This document shows positions 43,710-52,757 of a DNA stretch of 53,500 bases, piece by piece. The notes under the pieces are model-generated. The model was not told where the DNA came from, searched no databases, and was given only the letters and a program-made list of their open reading frames with translations. The translations under genes and the position numbers were made by a program. The stretch comes from Bacteroidota bacterium. Its GTDB lineage: Bacteria; Bacteroidota; Bacteroidia; Bacteroidales; UBA7960. Within the stretch, counting starts at the first letter, position 1. The number at the start of each line of letters is the position of its first letter. Location: the NCBI GenBank assembly GCA_007693555.1, contig REDJ01000069.1:1-53500 (forward strand), given 5' to 3'.

Positions 43710-44480
43710 ATGAAAAACCAACTTTATTTTATCGTTTTTTTACTGGCAGGTTTGCTTGCCGTTTCGTGTGCTTCTGACAGGGGGCAATCTTCAGATGAAG
43801 CCATTGATGCCGCCACAGAGCTGGAAGTAACTCCCGGAACCCCCGTAAACGATGTGGATGGCAATACCTACCGCACGGTTATTATCGGTAACTACCAGTG
43901 GATGGCCGAAAACCTGAGAACCACAACCTACAGTTCCGGTGAACCCATCGATTATCCCGGTGATAACATGGCTGCCTGGTTCGAAAACACGCAGGGTGCA
44001 TACGCCTGGTACGACAATGATGCATCAAACGGAGCAAATTACGGGGCCTTGTATAACTGGTATGCGGTAACCCATCCCGATGGTCTTTGCCCTGCCGGAT
44101 GGCGCATGCCTGATGATGAAGACTGGCAGTTTCTTACAGATTATGTGGGTGAACAAATGGGCAATAAGCTTAAATCGCGTCGGCAGGTAGGTTCGCCATT
44201 TGGCGGAGAGTACGACACCATGGAACATCCGCGCTGGGAAACATTTTCGGTGAATTATGGTACGGATAAGGTTGGTTTCGGCGCCCTGCCCGGAGGCAAT
44301 CGACATGCCAGCGGTACGTTTGTTGCCAAGGGCGCCAACGGTTTGTTCTGGTCTTCGGCCGAGGTATCTGAAGAAGCCGGTTTTGGTTGGTATATGTACC
44401 ACGGCTACTATGGTGTAGACAGGGGCTACGGCGATAAGGGGGCAGGTTTCAGCGTGCGCTGCATCCGCGATGTCAATTGA
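43710..44480 (+). CDS. FISUMP-domain lipoprotein
   Basis: A 256-residue lipoprotein with Cys20 in 'LAVSCAS'. The remainder is a Fibrobacter succinogenes major paralogous (FISUMP) domain: 'VNDVDGNTYRTVIIGNYQWM' near 50-69, 'YGALYNWYAV', 'GLCPAGWRMPDDEDW' and the ending 'GFSVRCIRD'. These domains are C-type-lectin-like and occur in surface proteins of Bacteroidota and Fibrobacteres; function is not established. GC content looks higher than in its neighbours, which may hint at separate origin or high expression. Confidence 0.9.
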   Translation: MKNQLYFIVFLLAGLLAVSCASDRGQSSDEAIDAATELEVTPGTPVNDVDGNTYRTVIIGNYQWMAENLRTTTYSSGEPIDYPGDNMAAWFENTQGAYAWYDNDASNGANYGALYNWYAVTHPDGLCPAGWRMPDDEDWQFLTDYVGEQMGNKLKSRRQVGSPFGGEYDTMEHPRWETFSVNYGTDKVGFGALPGGNRHASGTFVAKGANGLFWSSAEVSEEAGFGWYMYHGYYGVDRGYGDKGAGFSVRCIRDVN

Positions 44481-44524
44481 AAAACAGTAGAAATCTGCTA
44501 CATAAATAAACTTCAATCGGAAAA

Positions 44525-45313
44525 ATGAAATTTAACCCTGTTGTAAAATATCCCGGAATAATTATTTCAGGTGTGGCATTTGGCATTTTTATTTTATTGC
44601 CTTTGTCAGAGTTCGCCTCGTACATTGAATACATTGAAAGGGGAACTGCAAGGGGCCCCGTTACGTTTATTTTAGGAAAACTTTTGGATACTTTATTGTT
44701 GCGAACACCTATCCGGTTTATTTATTATTCCGGGTTTGGCATTCTCAGTGTAGCCTTATTTGTGCACTTTTATTCAAGGTTTAAAGAGAGACGCACTGAA
44801 ATCAATCAACTTCTGAGTGAATTAAATCAGGGATTACTTCCACTAATTGCCCAGGGCGAAAGTAATACTCTGGAGTTTAAGTCGTCGTACCGGTTTGATT
44901 TAAAGCAAAATATCGTAAACAAAGCTTTGGAAGGAGTAGTAATGAAAACCCTTGCCGGTTTTATGAATAGCGGTGGTGGCACATTATTACTGGGAGTGAG
45001 CGACGATGGCACTATCCTGGGGTTAGAGAATGATTATCAAACATTAAAAAGAAAAGATAAAGACGGTTTTGAGCAACTTATAATGAGTTCTGTGTCAGAA
45101 AAACTCGGAACTGCTGCCTGTAAATATATCCGTTTAATTTTTCATTCCCATAACCAGATGGAAGTATGCAGGATAATTGTTGACCGCGCGGGTTTTCCCA
45201 TCTACGTTAAGGAAGGGAACAGTAAAAAGTTTTACGTTCGTACCGGTTCGGGTACACGCGATATGGACATCCAGGAAGCCATCAATTATATTTCGGAAAC
45301 CTGGAAAAAATAA
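44525..45313 (+). CDS. Membrane-anchored AlbA_2/Schlafen-type protein
   Basis: A 262-residue protein with two N-terminal hydrophobic helices (about 10-30 and 65-83) and a cytoplasmic AlbA_2 (Schlafen AAA-4) domain. The domain starts at 'GESNTLEFKSSYRFD' (about 112-126), followed by 'KTLAGFMNSGGGTLLLGVSDDG' and the ending 'FYVRTGSGTRDMDIQEAINY'. Such domains bind nucleic acid or nucleotides and are often fused to helix-turn-helix regulators; here there is a membrane anchor instead. It starts 44 bases after the FISUMP gene and may share its transcript. Function unknown; a membrane-localised sensor is a guess. Confidence 0.83.
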   Translation: MKFNPVVKYPGIIISGVAFGIFILLPLSEFASYIEYIERGTARGPVTFILGKLLDTLLLRTPIRFIYYSGFGILSVALFVHFYSRFKERRTEINQLLSELNQGLLPLIAQGESNTLEFKSSYRFDLKQNIVNKALEGVVMKTLAGFMNSGGGTLLLGVSDDGTILGLENDYQTLKRKDKDGFEQLIMSSVSEKLGTAACKYIRLIFHSHNQMEVCRIIVDRAGFPIYVKEGNSKKFYVRTGSGTRDMDIQEAINYISETWKK

Positions 45314-45375
45314 TTGAAGAATTAAAACGCATCATCCACCATTTAAACTACAATTAGTGGTATAAACCCTGAGAA

Positions 45376-45942
45376 ATGAAAGATTTGCTTTGTAATTTGT
45401 CATCATGGTTTTACGAAAAGAGTAAAAATAACCTGGTTTTACTCCTTCTACTGGCGGTGTTTCTTTCCTTTAATGCTATCATTATGCCATATTTTGCTAA
45501 ATTATATGGTTTGCAGGACCAAGTGCTTTTAGATTTGCAATTTGGATTTACTCCTGAATTTGCCTATACGGTTCTGGCCGGCTACGGCGAATATGGAAGA
45601 CAAGGAATAATGGTGTTTACAGGAATTGTTGATAATATATATCCTTTGGTGTATGGTTCACTTTTGGCTTTTTCAATAAGCAGATTGAAAAGGAAAGCCG
45701 ATGCCCGCAATAGCTCCTGCCAATTCATAAATTTAATACCTTTTACTGCAGTGTTATTTGATTTTATGGAAAACACCGGGATTCTAATTATGATACAGAA
45801 TTACCCCGACAAAATTATCCCCGTAGCCTGGGCAACGTCATTTGCAGGTATGTTCAAATGGATTTTAGTGGTTAGTTCAATCTTAATCTTGCTGTTTTAT
45901 CTGTTGAAAACTTTCGCAAAGCCTTTAATTGTTAAACCATAA
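45376..45942 (+). CDS. Hypothetical membrane protein
   Basis: A 188-residue protein with four predicted helices (about 19-38, 82-100, 117-137, 150-180), the longest loop (about 40-80) lying after the first helix. I do not recognise a family. It sits 62 bases after the AlbA_2-type gene and 13 bases before the TlpA-like gene, so a common transcript is plausible. 'DFMENTGILIMIQNYPDK' in the third-helix region is the most distinctive stretch. Confidence 0.75.
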   Translation: MKDLLCNLSSWFYEKSKNNLVLLLLLAVFLSFNAIIMPYFAKLYGLQDQVLLDLQFGFTPEFAYTVLAGYGEYGRQGIMVFTGIVDNIYPLVYGSLLAFSISRLKRKADARNSSCQFINLIPFTAVLFDFMENTGILIMIQNYPDKIIPVAWATSFAGMFKWILVVSSILILLFYLLKTFAKPLIVKP

Positions 45943-45955
45943 AAACTATTTTACG

Positions 45956-47239
45956 ATGAAGAAAATTATCAAATCGATTTTGTTGTTCGCAATAATGCTG
46001 ACAGCATTTGCTGGCACAGCACAGGAAGTGAGAACTCTTTTAACAGGAGAGTTAATTAACTTACCTTATCAGACCCTTGCTTTAATGAAAGCTACAGAAA
46101 ACTTTGATCATGGAGAAAGGGTAATAATAAATCTTGTTGATGGAAAGTTTGAGCATAAACTTGTTGCAGATGTGCTTGAAGTATATGTGCTTTTCTTTGA
46201 AGAACAATTAGCAAGGGGTTCATTACAAACCTTCTATTTTGTGCCCGATTCAGAAAGGATTTACTTTAGCCTTTATCCATCTGAAGATTTTGAAAAAACT
46301 GAAATCAGGGGCAGTGAAGCCACAAATGAAATAAATGCTATGTATAATAAATACCGTGAGAAATTTCAACCTCTTTTCGAACCAATTTTCGAAATCCAGG
46401 GCCGGTTGATTGAGAGCGGTGAGTTTTTTTCAGAACAATACAAAAAATACCAGGATGCTTATCAGAAAGCGATGGAGGAGGAGAATTACGAAAAGGCTGT
46501 ATATTACACATCCAGGCGTGTTCAGTTGATGGAATCAGGTGACTATGTTTCTGAAAAAGGCCGGGTAATTGTAGATGAGATTGATTCGGTAAGTGCTTTA
46601 CAAATGCAGTGGGAGCTTGACTATCTGGCTGAAAGTTTATCATTATACAGCTATCTGCGGCTTATTCAATTAACACAAGGGATTGACCATCATAAAAGCC
46701 TGACTATTGAGAATTTAAATAACCTTGCAGAAAAGTTTTATAATAAATATCCGGATCATCCCTACACAAGGCTTTCAAAATCAATGTTGGAGGCTCTCAA
46801 AAGGATACAGGTAGGTAACAAATTTATTGATTTTTCGCTCCCTGATCTGAAGGGTAATATGCATCAGCTATCCGAGGTAATTGAAGGAAAGTATGCAGTT
46901 ATAGATCTGTGGGCCTCATGGTGCGGACCTTGTATTATGGGGAGCAGAGAGCTTATACCTGTTTATGAAGAGTTTAAAGATAAGGGTTTTACTATATTTG
47001 GGGTTGCACGCGAGTTTAGAAATACTGATGAGATGGTTCGCAGGATTGAAATGGAAGGGTTCTCATGGTTAAACCTTGTTGAACTTGATGATCGCAACAA
47101 TATTTGGTTACAATATGGAGTTGCAGGCGGCGGAAGGAAGTTGCTTGTGGACGATAAGGGTATTATTCTTGCCATTGATCCACAACCTCAGGTTTTACGG
47201 GAAATTCTTATGGAAAGGCTATCAGAGAAGCGGGAGTAG
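45956..47239 (+). CDS. Secreted TlpA-like thioredoxin-fold protein
   Basis: A 427-residue periplasmic protein from ATG 45956, whose N-terminus 'MKKIIKSILLFAIMLTAFAGTAQ' is a good signal peptide (quoted in part); the frame is open to 45929. Residues about 25-270 form a domain typical of Bacteroidota TlpA-type proteins with a long helical, charged part ('QKAMEEENYEKAVYYTSRR'). The C-terminal thioredoxin domain contains 'DLWASWCGPCIMGSRELIP' near 313-331, with both cysteines of WCGPC. It is expected to reduce or oxidise disulfides in the periplasm; its partner is unknown. Confidence 0.9.
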   Translation: MKKIIKSILLFAIMLTAFAGTAQEVRTLLTGELINLPYQTLALMKATENFDHGERVIINLVDGKFEHKLVADVLEVYVLFFEEQLARGSLQTFYFVPDSERIYFSLYPSEDFEKTEIRGSEATNEINAMYNKYREKFQPLFEPIFEIQGRLIESGEFFSEQYKKYQDAYQKAMEEENYEKAVYYTSRRVQLMESGDYVSEKGRVIVDEIDSVSALQMQWELDYLAESLSLYSYLRLIQLTQGIDHHKSLTIENLNNLAEKFYNKYPDHPYTRLSKSMLEALKRIQVGNKFIDFSLPDLKGNMHQLSEVIEGKYAVIDLWASWCGPCIMGSRELIPVYEEFKDKGFTIFGVAREFRNTDEMVRRIEMEGFSWLNLVELDDRNNIWLQYGVAGGGRKLLVDDKGIILAIDPQPQVLREILMERLSEKRE

Positions 47240-47495
47240 CCCTGTAAAGTCAGAGCAATCCTACATTATCTCCAAAGGAGCACTATCACCAACACAGGGT
47301 AAAGCCTTGTGAAATAGAACAATGAAGACTGAACCTTAGCCCCAGCGGGGCTTAATCAAATAGCAAAATACCGTATCTTTATACAGGTTTGGCTTTTCCT
47401 ATTCCTTTGATAGATTTTTATCAAACCATTCATTCCAAACAATTCTTCCCTATTTATGTTAGTTTAAAAGATACTAACCTTAAAAGATTGACATT
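47240..47495. repeat. Intergenic element with three hairpins and an inverted repeat
   Basis: Four small stems are visible: CTCC/GGAG (47270-47280), CACAGGG/CCTTGTG (47293-47311), AGCCCC/GGGGCT (47338-47352) and TTTGATA/TATCAAA (47406-47425). The third resembles hairpins widely dispersed between Bacteroidota genes. No T-rich terminator tail follows the third stem. The segment separates the TlpA-like gene from the 61-residue membrane peptide gene and may be a degenerate dispersed repeat. Confidence 0.5.
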
Positions 47496-47681
47496 ATGGA
47501 TTTAAGAGAAGAATTAGAAGGAAGAGTAAAAAAACTTGAAAACTTTATTGAGGACAAAGGATTTGGGTCCAAACAGCTCAAAAAAGCCAAGAAAGTGCAG
47601 AGGAGCATTAATGCTGTTGTTTTACTGGGCAGTTTAATAACTTTAGCAGGTGTAACAATCTGGATACTTAACAGAGACTAG
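47496..47681 (+). CDS. 61-residue single-helix membrane peptide
   Basis: A small protein with a charged, helical N-terminal half ('LREELEGRVKKLENFIED') and a C-terminal hydrophobic helix (about 39-57, 'AVVLLGSLITLAGVTIWIL'), ending in a short polar tail. It has an ATG, a plausible composition, a following terminator and no overlap with other genes, so I regard it as real. The function is unknown; a tail-anchored regulator of a membrane complex is possible. Confidence 0.65.
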   Translation: MDLREELEGRVKKLENFIEDKGFGSKQLKKAKKVQRSINAVVLLGSLITLAGVTIWILNRD

Positions 47682-47730
47682 GTTAATGTAACACATATTA
47701 ATCATTGTAAACAATCATTATGATAATCAT

Positions 47731-47759
47731 AGCTCACGGTTCAAACCGTGGGCTTTTTT
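47731..47759 (+). terminator. Terminator after the small membrane peptide
   Basis: AGCTCACGGT pairs with ACCGTGGGCT (47731-47754) around a 4-base loop, followed by six T. It lies between convergent genes and ends the plus-strand transcript. Confidence 0.88.
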
Positions 47760-47765
47760 ATTGCC

Positions 47766-49028
47766 CTAATACCCATATTTCGATTTCCACAAAGCTTTCA
47801 TTCTGGCTCTGAGTTCCTTTTCGCGGGGGTTATCCTGGGGTTCATAAAACAGGGTGCCTGAGAGTTTTTGGGGCAGGAATTCCTGGTAAGCAAAATTTCC
47901 CGGGAAGTCGTGGGCATATTTGTACTCTTTTCCGTAACCTATTTCTTTCATAAGCTTTGTTGGCGAATTTCTCAGGTGCAACGGCACAGGAAGGTCGCCG
48001 GTTTCGCGTATTGTTTTATGGGCTTTGCCGATGGCCAGATAAGCGGCATTGCTTTTGGGTGAGCAGGCCAGGTAGGTGGCTATCTGGCTGAGTATGATAC
48101 GGCTTTCGGGCATCCCTATCATGGTAACGGCCTGGAATCCTTCGGTAGCCAGCAACAGCGCATTGGGATTGGCATTGCCGATATCTTCCGAAGCAAGAAT
48201 CACCAGCCGACGGGCTATAAATTTAGGGTCTTCGCCACCTTCCAGCATACGGGCAAGATAATACACTGCAGCATTGGGATCGCTGCCGCGGATGGATTTG
48301 ATAAAAGCAGAAATGACATCATAATGCATCTCACCGGCTTTGTCATACAGGGCAAGGTTTTGCTGGATAATGTCCAGAACCATCTGGTCGGATATTTCCA
48401 GGGGGTCGGAGGGTTCTGATTGTACTACCAGCTCAATGGCATTGAGCAGTTTGCGGGCATCGCCTCCACTCACGCGCAATAGGGCAGTATTTTCATTGAT
48501 ATGGATTTTGCGCCCGGTTTCTTTTTCCAGATAAATCCGTGCTTTTTCCAGTAAAATCAGCAGGTCGGCTTTGTCCAGGTCCTTTAAAATGTAAACCTGG
48601 CAACGTGAGAGCAGGGGAGAGATCACCTCAAATGATGGGTTCTCGGTGGTAGCGCCAATAAGCGTTATGATACCCTTTTCAACAGCCCCCAGCAGCGAAT
48701 CCTGCTGCGACTTGCTGAAACGGTGTATCTCATCAATAAACAGGATAGCACCGCCACCGGCTTTGTCGGCCTGTTCAATTACCGCCCTAACGTCTTTTAC
48801 TCCGGAGTTGATTGCGCTGAGGGTAAAGAACAGTTTATCGAGTTGCTGCGAAATAAGAAACGCAAGTGTTGTTTTACCTGTACCCGGCGGCCCCCAAAGG
48901 ATCATGGAAGGGATGTTGCCGCTTTCAATGCTTTTGCGCAATACGGCTTTCTCGCCTACCAGGTGTTTTTGGCCCAGGTAGTGATCAAGGGATTGAGGAC
49001 GTAAGGTTTCTGCAAGAGGTTTGGCCAT
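47766..49028 (-). CDS. rarA: Replication-associated recombination protein A (RarA/MgsA)
   Basis: AAA+ ATPase that acts at stalled replication forks. Walker A is 'GPPGTGKTT' (46-54) and Walker B 'LFIDEIHRF' (96-104), with 'GATTENPSFEVISPLLSRCQV' as sensor region (near 131-151). The C-terminal tetramerisation domain includes 'SIRGSDPNAAVYYLARMLEGGEDP' (quoted in part) and 'YKYAHDFPGNF'. At 420 residues it is of normal length. It is followed upstream by the M48 protease gene 16 bases away, so both may be co-transcribed. Confidence 0.95.
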   Translation of the reverse strand: MAKPLAETLRPQSLDHYLGQKHLVGEKAVLRKSIESGNIPSMILWGPPGTGKTTLAFLISQQLDKLFFTLSAINSGVKDVRAVIEQADKAGGGAILFIDEIHRFSKSQQDSLLGAVEKGIITLIGATTENPSFEVISPLLSRCQVYILKDLDKADLLILLEKARIYLEKETGRKIHINENTALLRVSGGDARKLLNAIELVVQSEPSDPLEISDQMVLDIIQQNLALYDKAGEMHYDVISAFIKSIRGSDPNAAVYYLARMLEGGEDPKFIARRLVILASEDIGNANPNALLLATEGFQAVTMIGMPESRIILSQIATYLACSPKSNAAYLAIGKAHKTIRETGDLPVPLHLRNSPTKLMKEIGYGKEYKYAHDFPGNFAYQEFLPQKLSGTLFYEPQDNPREKELRARMKALWKSKYGY

Positions 49029-49044
49029 GGCTTCCGTAATTTCA

Positions 49045-50289
49045 TTATTGAGCAGTCCCGAACTTTTCCAGGTGATTCAGTCTTTGGAGCAGCGGAGGGT
49101 GCGAATAATTTACAAATACATTAACCGGATGGGGCCGCAGGTTGCTCAGGTTGTTTACTGAAAGCTTTTTCAAAGCTTCCTGTAGAGGCTCTGGTTTGAA
49201 GTTTTTTGCTGCAAAGCTGTCTGCTTCGTATTCATGTTTGCGCGATAATTTATTTCCTGCAATACCCAGCAGTGTACTTACAGGGGAGTAAAGTAACCCG
49301 AAAGCAATGATGCCTATATGAAAACTTGCATCTTCAACACCCAGTGCCAGGGATAATTCGGGGCGATTAATAAAAAGACCGAGCAGATAAAGCATTACAC
49401 CCGAATAAAGGGTTGAAATCACCATGCCTTTAGCAATATGTTTTTTCTTGTAATGCCCTATTTCATGTGCCAGAACAGCCACCAGTTCATCGGTGGTATG
49501 TTTCTCAATGAGGGTATCAAACAATACAATCCGTTTTTTGCTGCCCAGTCCGCTGAAATAGGCATTGGCTTTTGAGCTTCTTTTCGAACCGTCAATCACA
49601 AAAATATTATCAAGCTTGAATCCTGCTTTTTGTGCAAACTTCTCTATGGCCTCACGTAATTCACCCTCCTCCAGGGGCGTTTGTTTGTTGAATATGGGTA
49701 CGATAAGCGTGCTGTAAAACATGGCCATAAAAATGGAAAATGCAGTCATGAAGAGCCAGGCATAGAGCCAGAAGTAATTGCCGGCAACCTGAAAAAACCA
49801 GATGATAATAGCCAGCAATCCTCCTCCAATAAGGAGTGTAAGCAACCAACCCTTTACTTTATCCAGCAGATAGATTCTGGGTGTGGTTCGGTTAAAGCCA
49901 TATTTTTCCTCTATTACAAAAGTATCGTAAAGGTCGAAGGGTGTGGTGAGAATGTCGCTCACAAAACCGATGATACCAAAGAACAGCAAAGCCATAAATA
50001 TGGGATTATCAGTATATTGACGCACGAAATTGTCGAGGAAGGCAAATCCTCCGAATACAAGAAACACTATGATCAAAATAAAACCCAGTGTAGAGGTAAT
50101 CAAACCCAGACGCATGTTTTCCTTTTGGTAGTTTTGGGATTTGCGGTATTGTTCTTCATCATAAATGTCTTTCAGCTCATCGGGAAGCTTATAGCTCCAG
50201 CGTGTTGAATTCAGATAATCAAGCAATCTGTCGAAAATAAAATTTGCTGCCAGTATTACAAGGATGATATAGAAGAGGGTTTGGGCCAT
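49045..50289 (-). CDS. M48-family (Ste24/HtpX-like) membrane metalloprotease
   Basis: A 414-residue zinc protease embedded in the membrane. The catalytic motif is HEIGH (275-279), with the third ligand probably Glu in 'YEADSFA' near residue 354. Several helices precede it (about 65-85, 98-115, 150-200). The order of helices and 'GSKRSSKANAYFSGLGSKKR' before the active site resemble Ste24-type CAAX proteases. In bacteria these act in membrane protein quality control. It lies upstream of rarA, with a repeat-filled gap on its other side. Confidence 0.92.
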   Translation of the reverse strand: MAQTLFYIILVILAANFIFDRLLDYLNSTRWSYKLPDELKDIYDEEQYRKSQNYQKENMRLGLITSTLGFILIIVFLVFGGFAFLDNFVRQYTDNPIFMALLFFGIIGFVSDILTTPFDLYDTFVIEEKYGFNRTTPRIYLLDKVKGWLLTLLIGGGLLAIIIWFFQVAGNYFWLYAWLFMTAFSIFMAMFYSTLIVPIFNKQTPLEEGELREAIEKFAQKAGFKLDNIFVIDGSKRSSKANAYFSGLGSKKRIVLFDTLIEKHTTDELVAVLAHEIGHYKKKHIAKGMVISTLYSGVMLYLLGLFINRPELSLALGVEDASFHIGIIAFGLLYSPVSTLLGIAGNKLSRKHEYEADSFAAKNFKPEPLQEALKKLSVNNLSNLRPHPVNVFVNYSHPPLLQRLNHLEKFGTAQ

Positions 50290-50534
50290 GGTTGGTTGGG
50301 TTATGGGGTTGATAGGTTGATAAGTTGATAAGTTTATAAGTTTATAAGTTTATAAGTTTATAAGTTGATGAATAATTGTTAAAGGTAAATTAGTTCAAAA
50401 AATCGAATAACGAGTTATCAGCTTTTACATCCCCCTTGCCCCCTTCAAAGGGGGAATAGGCCGGCATAAGCTTCTGTCTCCGGTCTCCATTTTCCGTTCT
50501 CCGTTGTCCGTTCTCCGTTGTCCGTTCTCCGTTT
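50290..50534. repeat. Repeat-filled intergenic region
   Basis: 245 bases without a gene, composed largely of three stacked repeats: the 8-bp tandem repeat (50309-50370), a C/G hairpin CCCCCT/AGGGGG (50439-50454) of a kind common between Bacteroidota genes, and the 7-bp tandem repeat (50474-50536). Confidence 0.75.
50309..50370 (+). repeat. 8-bp tandem repeat, second locus
   Basis: Seven units plus a partial one: TTGATAGG, TTGATAAG twice, TTTATAAG four times, then TTGATG. The unit is the same as at 26055-26100, though the flanks are unrelated. Confidence 0.9.
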
Positions 50535-50536
50535 TT
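50474..50536 (+). repeat. 7-bp tandem repeat at the end of the BatA-like gene
   Basis: Nine 7-bp units: CTGTCTC, CGGTCTC, CATTTTC, CGTTCTC, CGTTGTC, CGTTCTC, CGTTGTC, CGTTCTC, CGTTTTT. The last unit overlaps the stop codon of the gene ending at 50535. Confidence 0.88.
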
Positions 50537-52616
50537 AGTAGCTTCCTGCATATTTCCTGATAAACCATTCAACAGTTAATAGTGCCAGCAGTAAAAAGAA
50601 GATCCATCTGAGGTTGATCAGGTCTTCGTATTCAGCCTGGCTGTAAAGCACAGGTCTGATGTCATCACGGTTACGTATTTCGCTTGCTAGTTCTTCAATC
50701 TGGTCGGGATAAAACATTTTGCCTCCCGAATTATCGGCCAATTGAAAGAGCAACTGATGATTTGCAACTGTATTGATCCCTTCAATATTAAGTGGTGAAA
50801 CTGTAAAAAACCCTTCTGCATTATAAGTGTCCTGACCCAGGATAACCTCAGCCCGGTATTGATATTCTCCAACGGGGAAAACTCCCGCATTTAGCGTGTA
50901 TGCATTGGTTGTGCGGCCAAAAATATAATCAAATTCCACTCCATCTTCATTGATAATAGTCAGGTTTACTTCGGGTTCGTTCACCAGCTCATAGCTGCGA
51001 TTATACAGTTCAGCCTCAAAAACTACAGGCTGATTTTCATAAAGAAAATTCCGGGTGCTGAGCCTGAAAAAGCTTCTGTCTTCCACCACCGACAGGTACT
51101 GTACTATTCGTGATACAAGGTCATTAAAAGCATTGTGATTTCCTTCTCTGGCAAAATTTCCCAGTCGCCATCTCCATATTCCCTCGCCGAGGATCATTCC
51201 TGTTTTTCTTTCACCGGATTCGGTAAAAGCTATCAGGGGATACTCTGTTGAAACTGTTCCTATGCGTTGAAAGGCAAACACCTGTGAACCCGGTGAAAGG
51301 TTGAAACTGGCAAATGGAGTTCGGAGTGGGGGCAACTGATTGAGTAGATTACGAATATCGGGTGTTACCTGAAACAGGTTAAAAGTCTCATTGATATCAG
51401 CCCGTGAGTCATTAAAACCCGCCGCCCGCTGATTAATTTGAATGCCGGTCTGTTGCCTGTTTAATGCAGCTATATTGCTTTGCGAACCTACAATAAACAG
51501 TTGTGCCATGTTTTCTCTTGAAGCCCTGCTTAACAAAGATTGCGCCTGCTGCGGGGATGAAGGTACCTGATGCCAGATGATGAGGTTGTATTCTTCAAGC
51601 TGTCCTTCAAACTCATTAATCAATGAGACATCCACTTCATAATTTTCATTATCCTGCAAAGCCATATTTAAAGCTCCTACATCAGGATGAGGCGAATTTG
51701 CAAGGATCAATATTTTCTGACGGCTGTCAATTACTTCAATAAAGAATTCCTGTTGATTGTTGGCCAGAGTGATTTCATCTTCAATGGGGTCAATTTCCAC
51801 TCTGTATCTTTTTATTCCTGTTTCTGTTGCCTCAAGCTCGGCAGTCAGGGTTTCAAAATGGTTGTCTGAAGTAAAAGTCAGGTTTCTTTCAAAAACTGTA
51901 TTTTCTTCATGTATAACCCTTACACGACTTTGTTGCCCTGAAGCCTGGCGGGCTTCCACGGTAATTTCAACCGGGAAAACGTTATTCAGATATGTAATGC
52001 GGTTGTGCCGGAGCCGGTTTATGAGCAGGTCTCTCTGCGGGATGGTATCTCCCAGTGCTATGGTGTATATAGGCGTAAATGCTGCGCTGCTCATGTAAAG
52101 CGGATTTCGCCCACGGTTAAAGATACCGTCACCCGCAATAATTACGGCACCTATGTTGCGGTTGCTGTAACGGGCTTCTATAGTAGAAAAAATCTCAGAC
52201 ATGTCAGTTTGCCGGTCCGAAAAAGTAAAACTGTCTTTTTCTGCAACTTGCTCCCCAAATCCGTATTTATTAACCAGAAAGTCTCTTTCCAACTCGCGGT
52301 TAACAGATTTTATTTTCTCTATATACTGAGTTTTTATGTATGCCGAATCTTTACCTATGAGCAGAGACTGGCTATTGTCCTGAAAGAAAAGTATGACCGG
52401 TTCCTGTTGCCTTGTTATTTGCATTTTTAACAATGGTGAAAGCAAAAAGAAGCATAGCAGGCTTATTACCAGAAAGCGAAATATTGAAAGCAGTCTTTTT
52501 TGCCATAAGCTAAAGCTTTCAGATGTGTTTTTATAATAAAGCAAAGCACTCACCAGAGCTCCGGCTAATAAGCATAATAAAACAAACCACCAGGGATGAT
52601 CAAATATGAAATTCAA
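50535..52616 (-). CDS. Large BatA/VWA-like membrane protein
   Basis: A 693-residue protein with two N-terminal helices (about 10-28 and 43-62), a large periplasmic part and a C-terminal helix (about 668-686, followed by 'RKYAGSY'). Residues about 70-185 resemble a von Willebrand-like domain ('VILFFQDNSQSLLIGKDSAY', 'IGAVIIAGDGIFNRG'), although the canonical MIDAS DxSxS is degenerate (DNSQS). A segment near 310-420 resembles glutamine-amidotransferase-like folds. It starts with TTG because no in-frame ATG exists. This organisation matches proteins of the aerotolerance-type Bat/CoxE neighbourhoods, which are not otherwise in view. Confidence 0.8.
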   Translation of the reverse strand: MNFIFDHPWWFVLLCLLAGALVSALLYYKNTSESFSLWQKRLLSIFRFLVISLLCFFLLSPLLKMQITRQQEPVILFFQDNSQSLLIGKDSAYIKTQYIEKIKSVNRELERDFLVNKYGFGEQVAEKDSFTFSDRQTDMSEIFSTIEARYSNRNIGAVIIAGDGIFNRGRNPLYMSSAAFTPIYTIALGDTIPQRDLLINRLRHNRITYLNNVFPVEITVEARQASGQQSRVRVIHEENTVFERNLTFTSDNHFETLTAELEATETGIKRYRVEIDPIEDEITLANNQQEFFIEVIDSRQKILILANSPHPDVGALNMALQDNENYEVDVSLINEFEGQLEEYNLIIWHQVPSSPQQAQSLLSRASRENMAQLFIVGSQSNIAALNRQQTGIQINQRAAGFNDSRADINETFNLFQVTPDIRNLLNQLPPLRTPFASFNLSPGSQVFAFQRIGTVSTEYPLIAFTESGERKTGMILGEGIWRWRLGNFAREGNHNAFNDLVSRIVQYLSVVEDRSFFRLSTRNFLYENQPVVFEAELYNRSYELVNEPEVNLTIINEDGVEFDYIFGRTTNAYTLNAGVFPVGEYQYRAEVILGQDTYNAEGFFTVSPLNIEGINTVANHQLLFQLADNSGGKMFYPDQIEELASEIRNRDDIRPVLYSQAEYEDLINLRWIFFLLLALLTVEWFIRKYAGSY

Positions 52617-52661
52617 AATATGTGAATGAAAGATGAATGATTAAATAAGCATTAAAAACCA

Positions 52662-52697
52662 CAAAGATAAAGGGATTTTAAGTTAAAAAAATTCAAA
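52662..52697 (-). promoter_or_regulatory. Two-box promoter for the BatA-like gene
   Basis: On the minus strand TTTG (52694-52697) is followed after 24 bases by TATCTTTG (52662-52669), a perfect TAnnTTTG. The TTG start is 46 bases downstream. Confidence 0.55.
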
Positions 52698-52757
52698 GGC
52701 AAACCCCGGTTAAAATAACGGTCGGTGATTTAACATTGTTTAATCAACTCCAAACCA

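Noticed and set aside
49681-50208. 175-residue open frame on the plus strand
   Set aside because: It is antisense to the M48 protease gene and has an unusually polar, low-complexity composition typical of shadow frames.
50309-50370. Direct repeats as a CRISPR array
   Set aside because: The units are contiguous 8-mers without spacers, and no cas genes are present.
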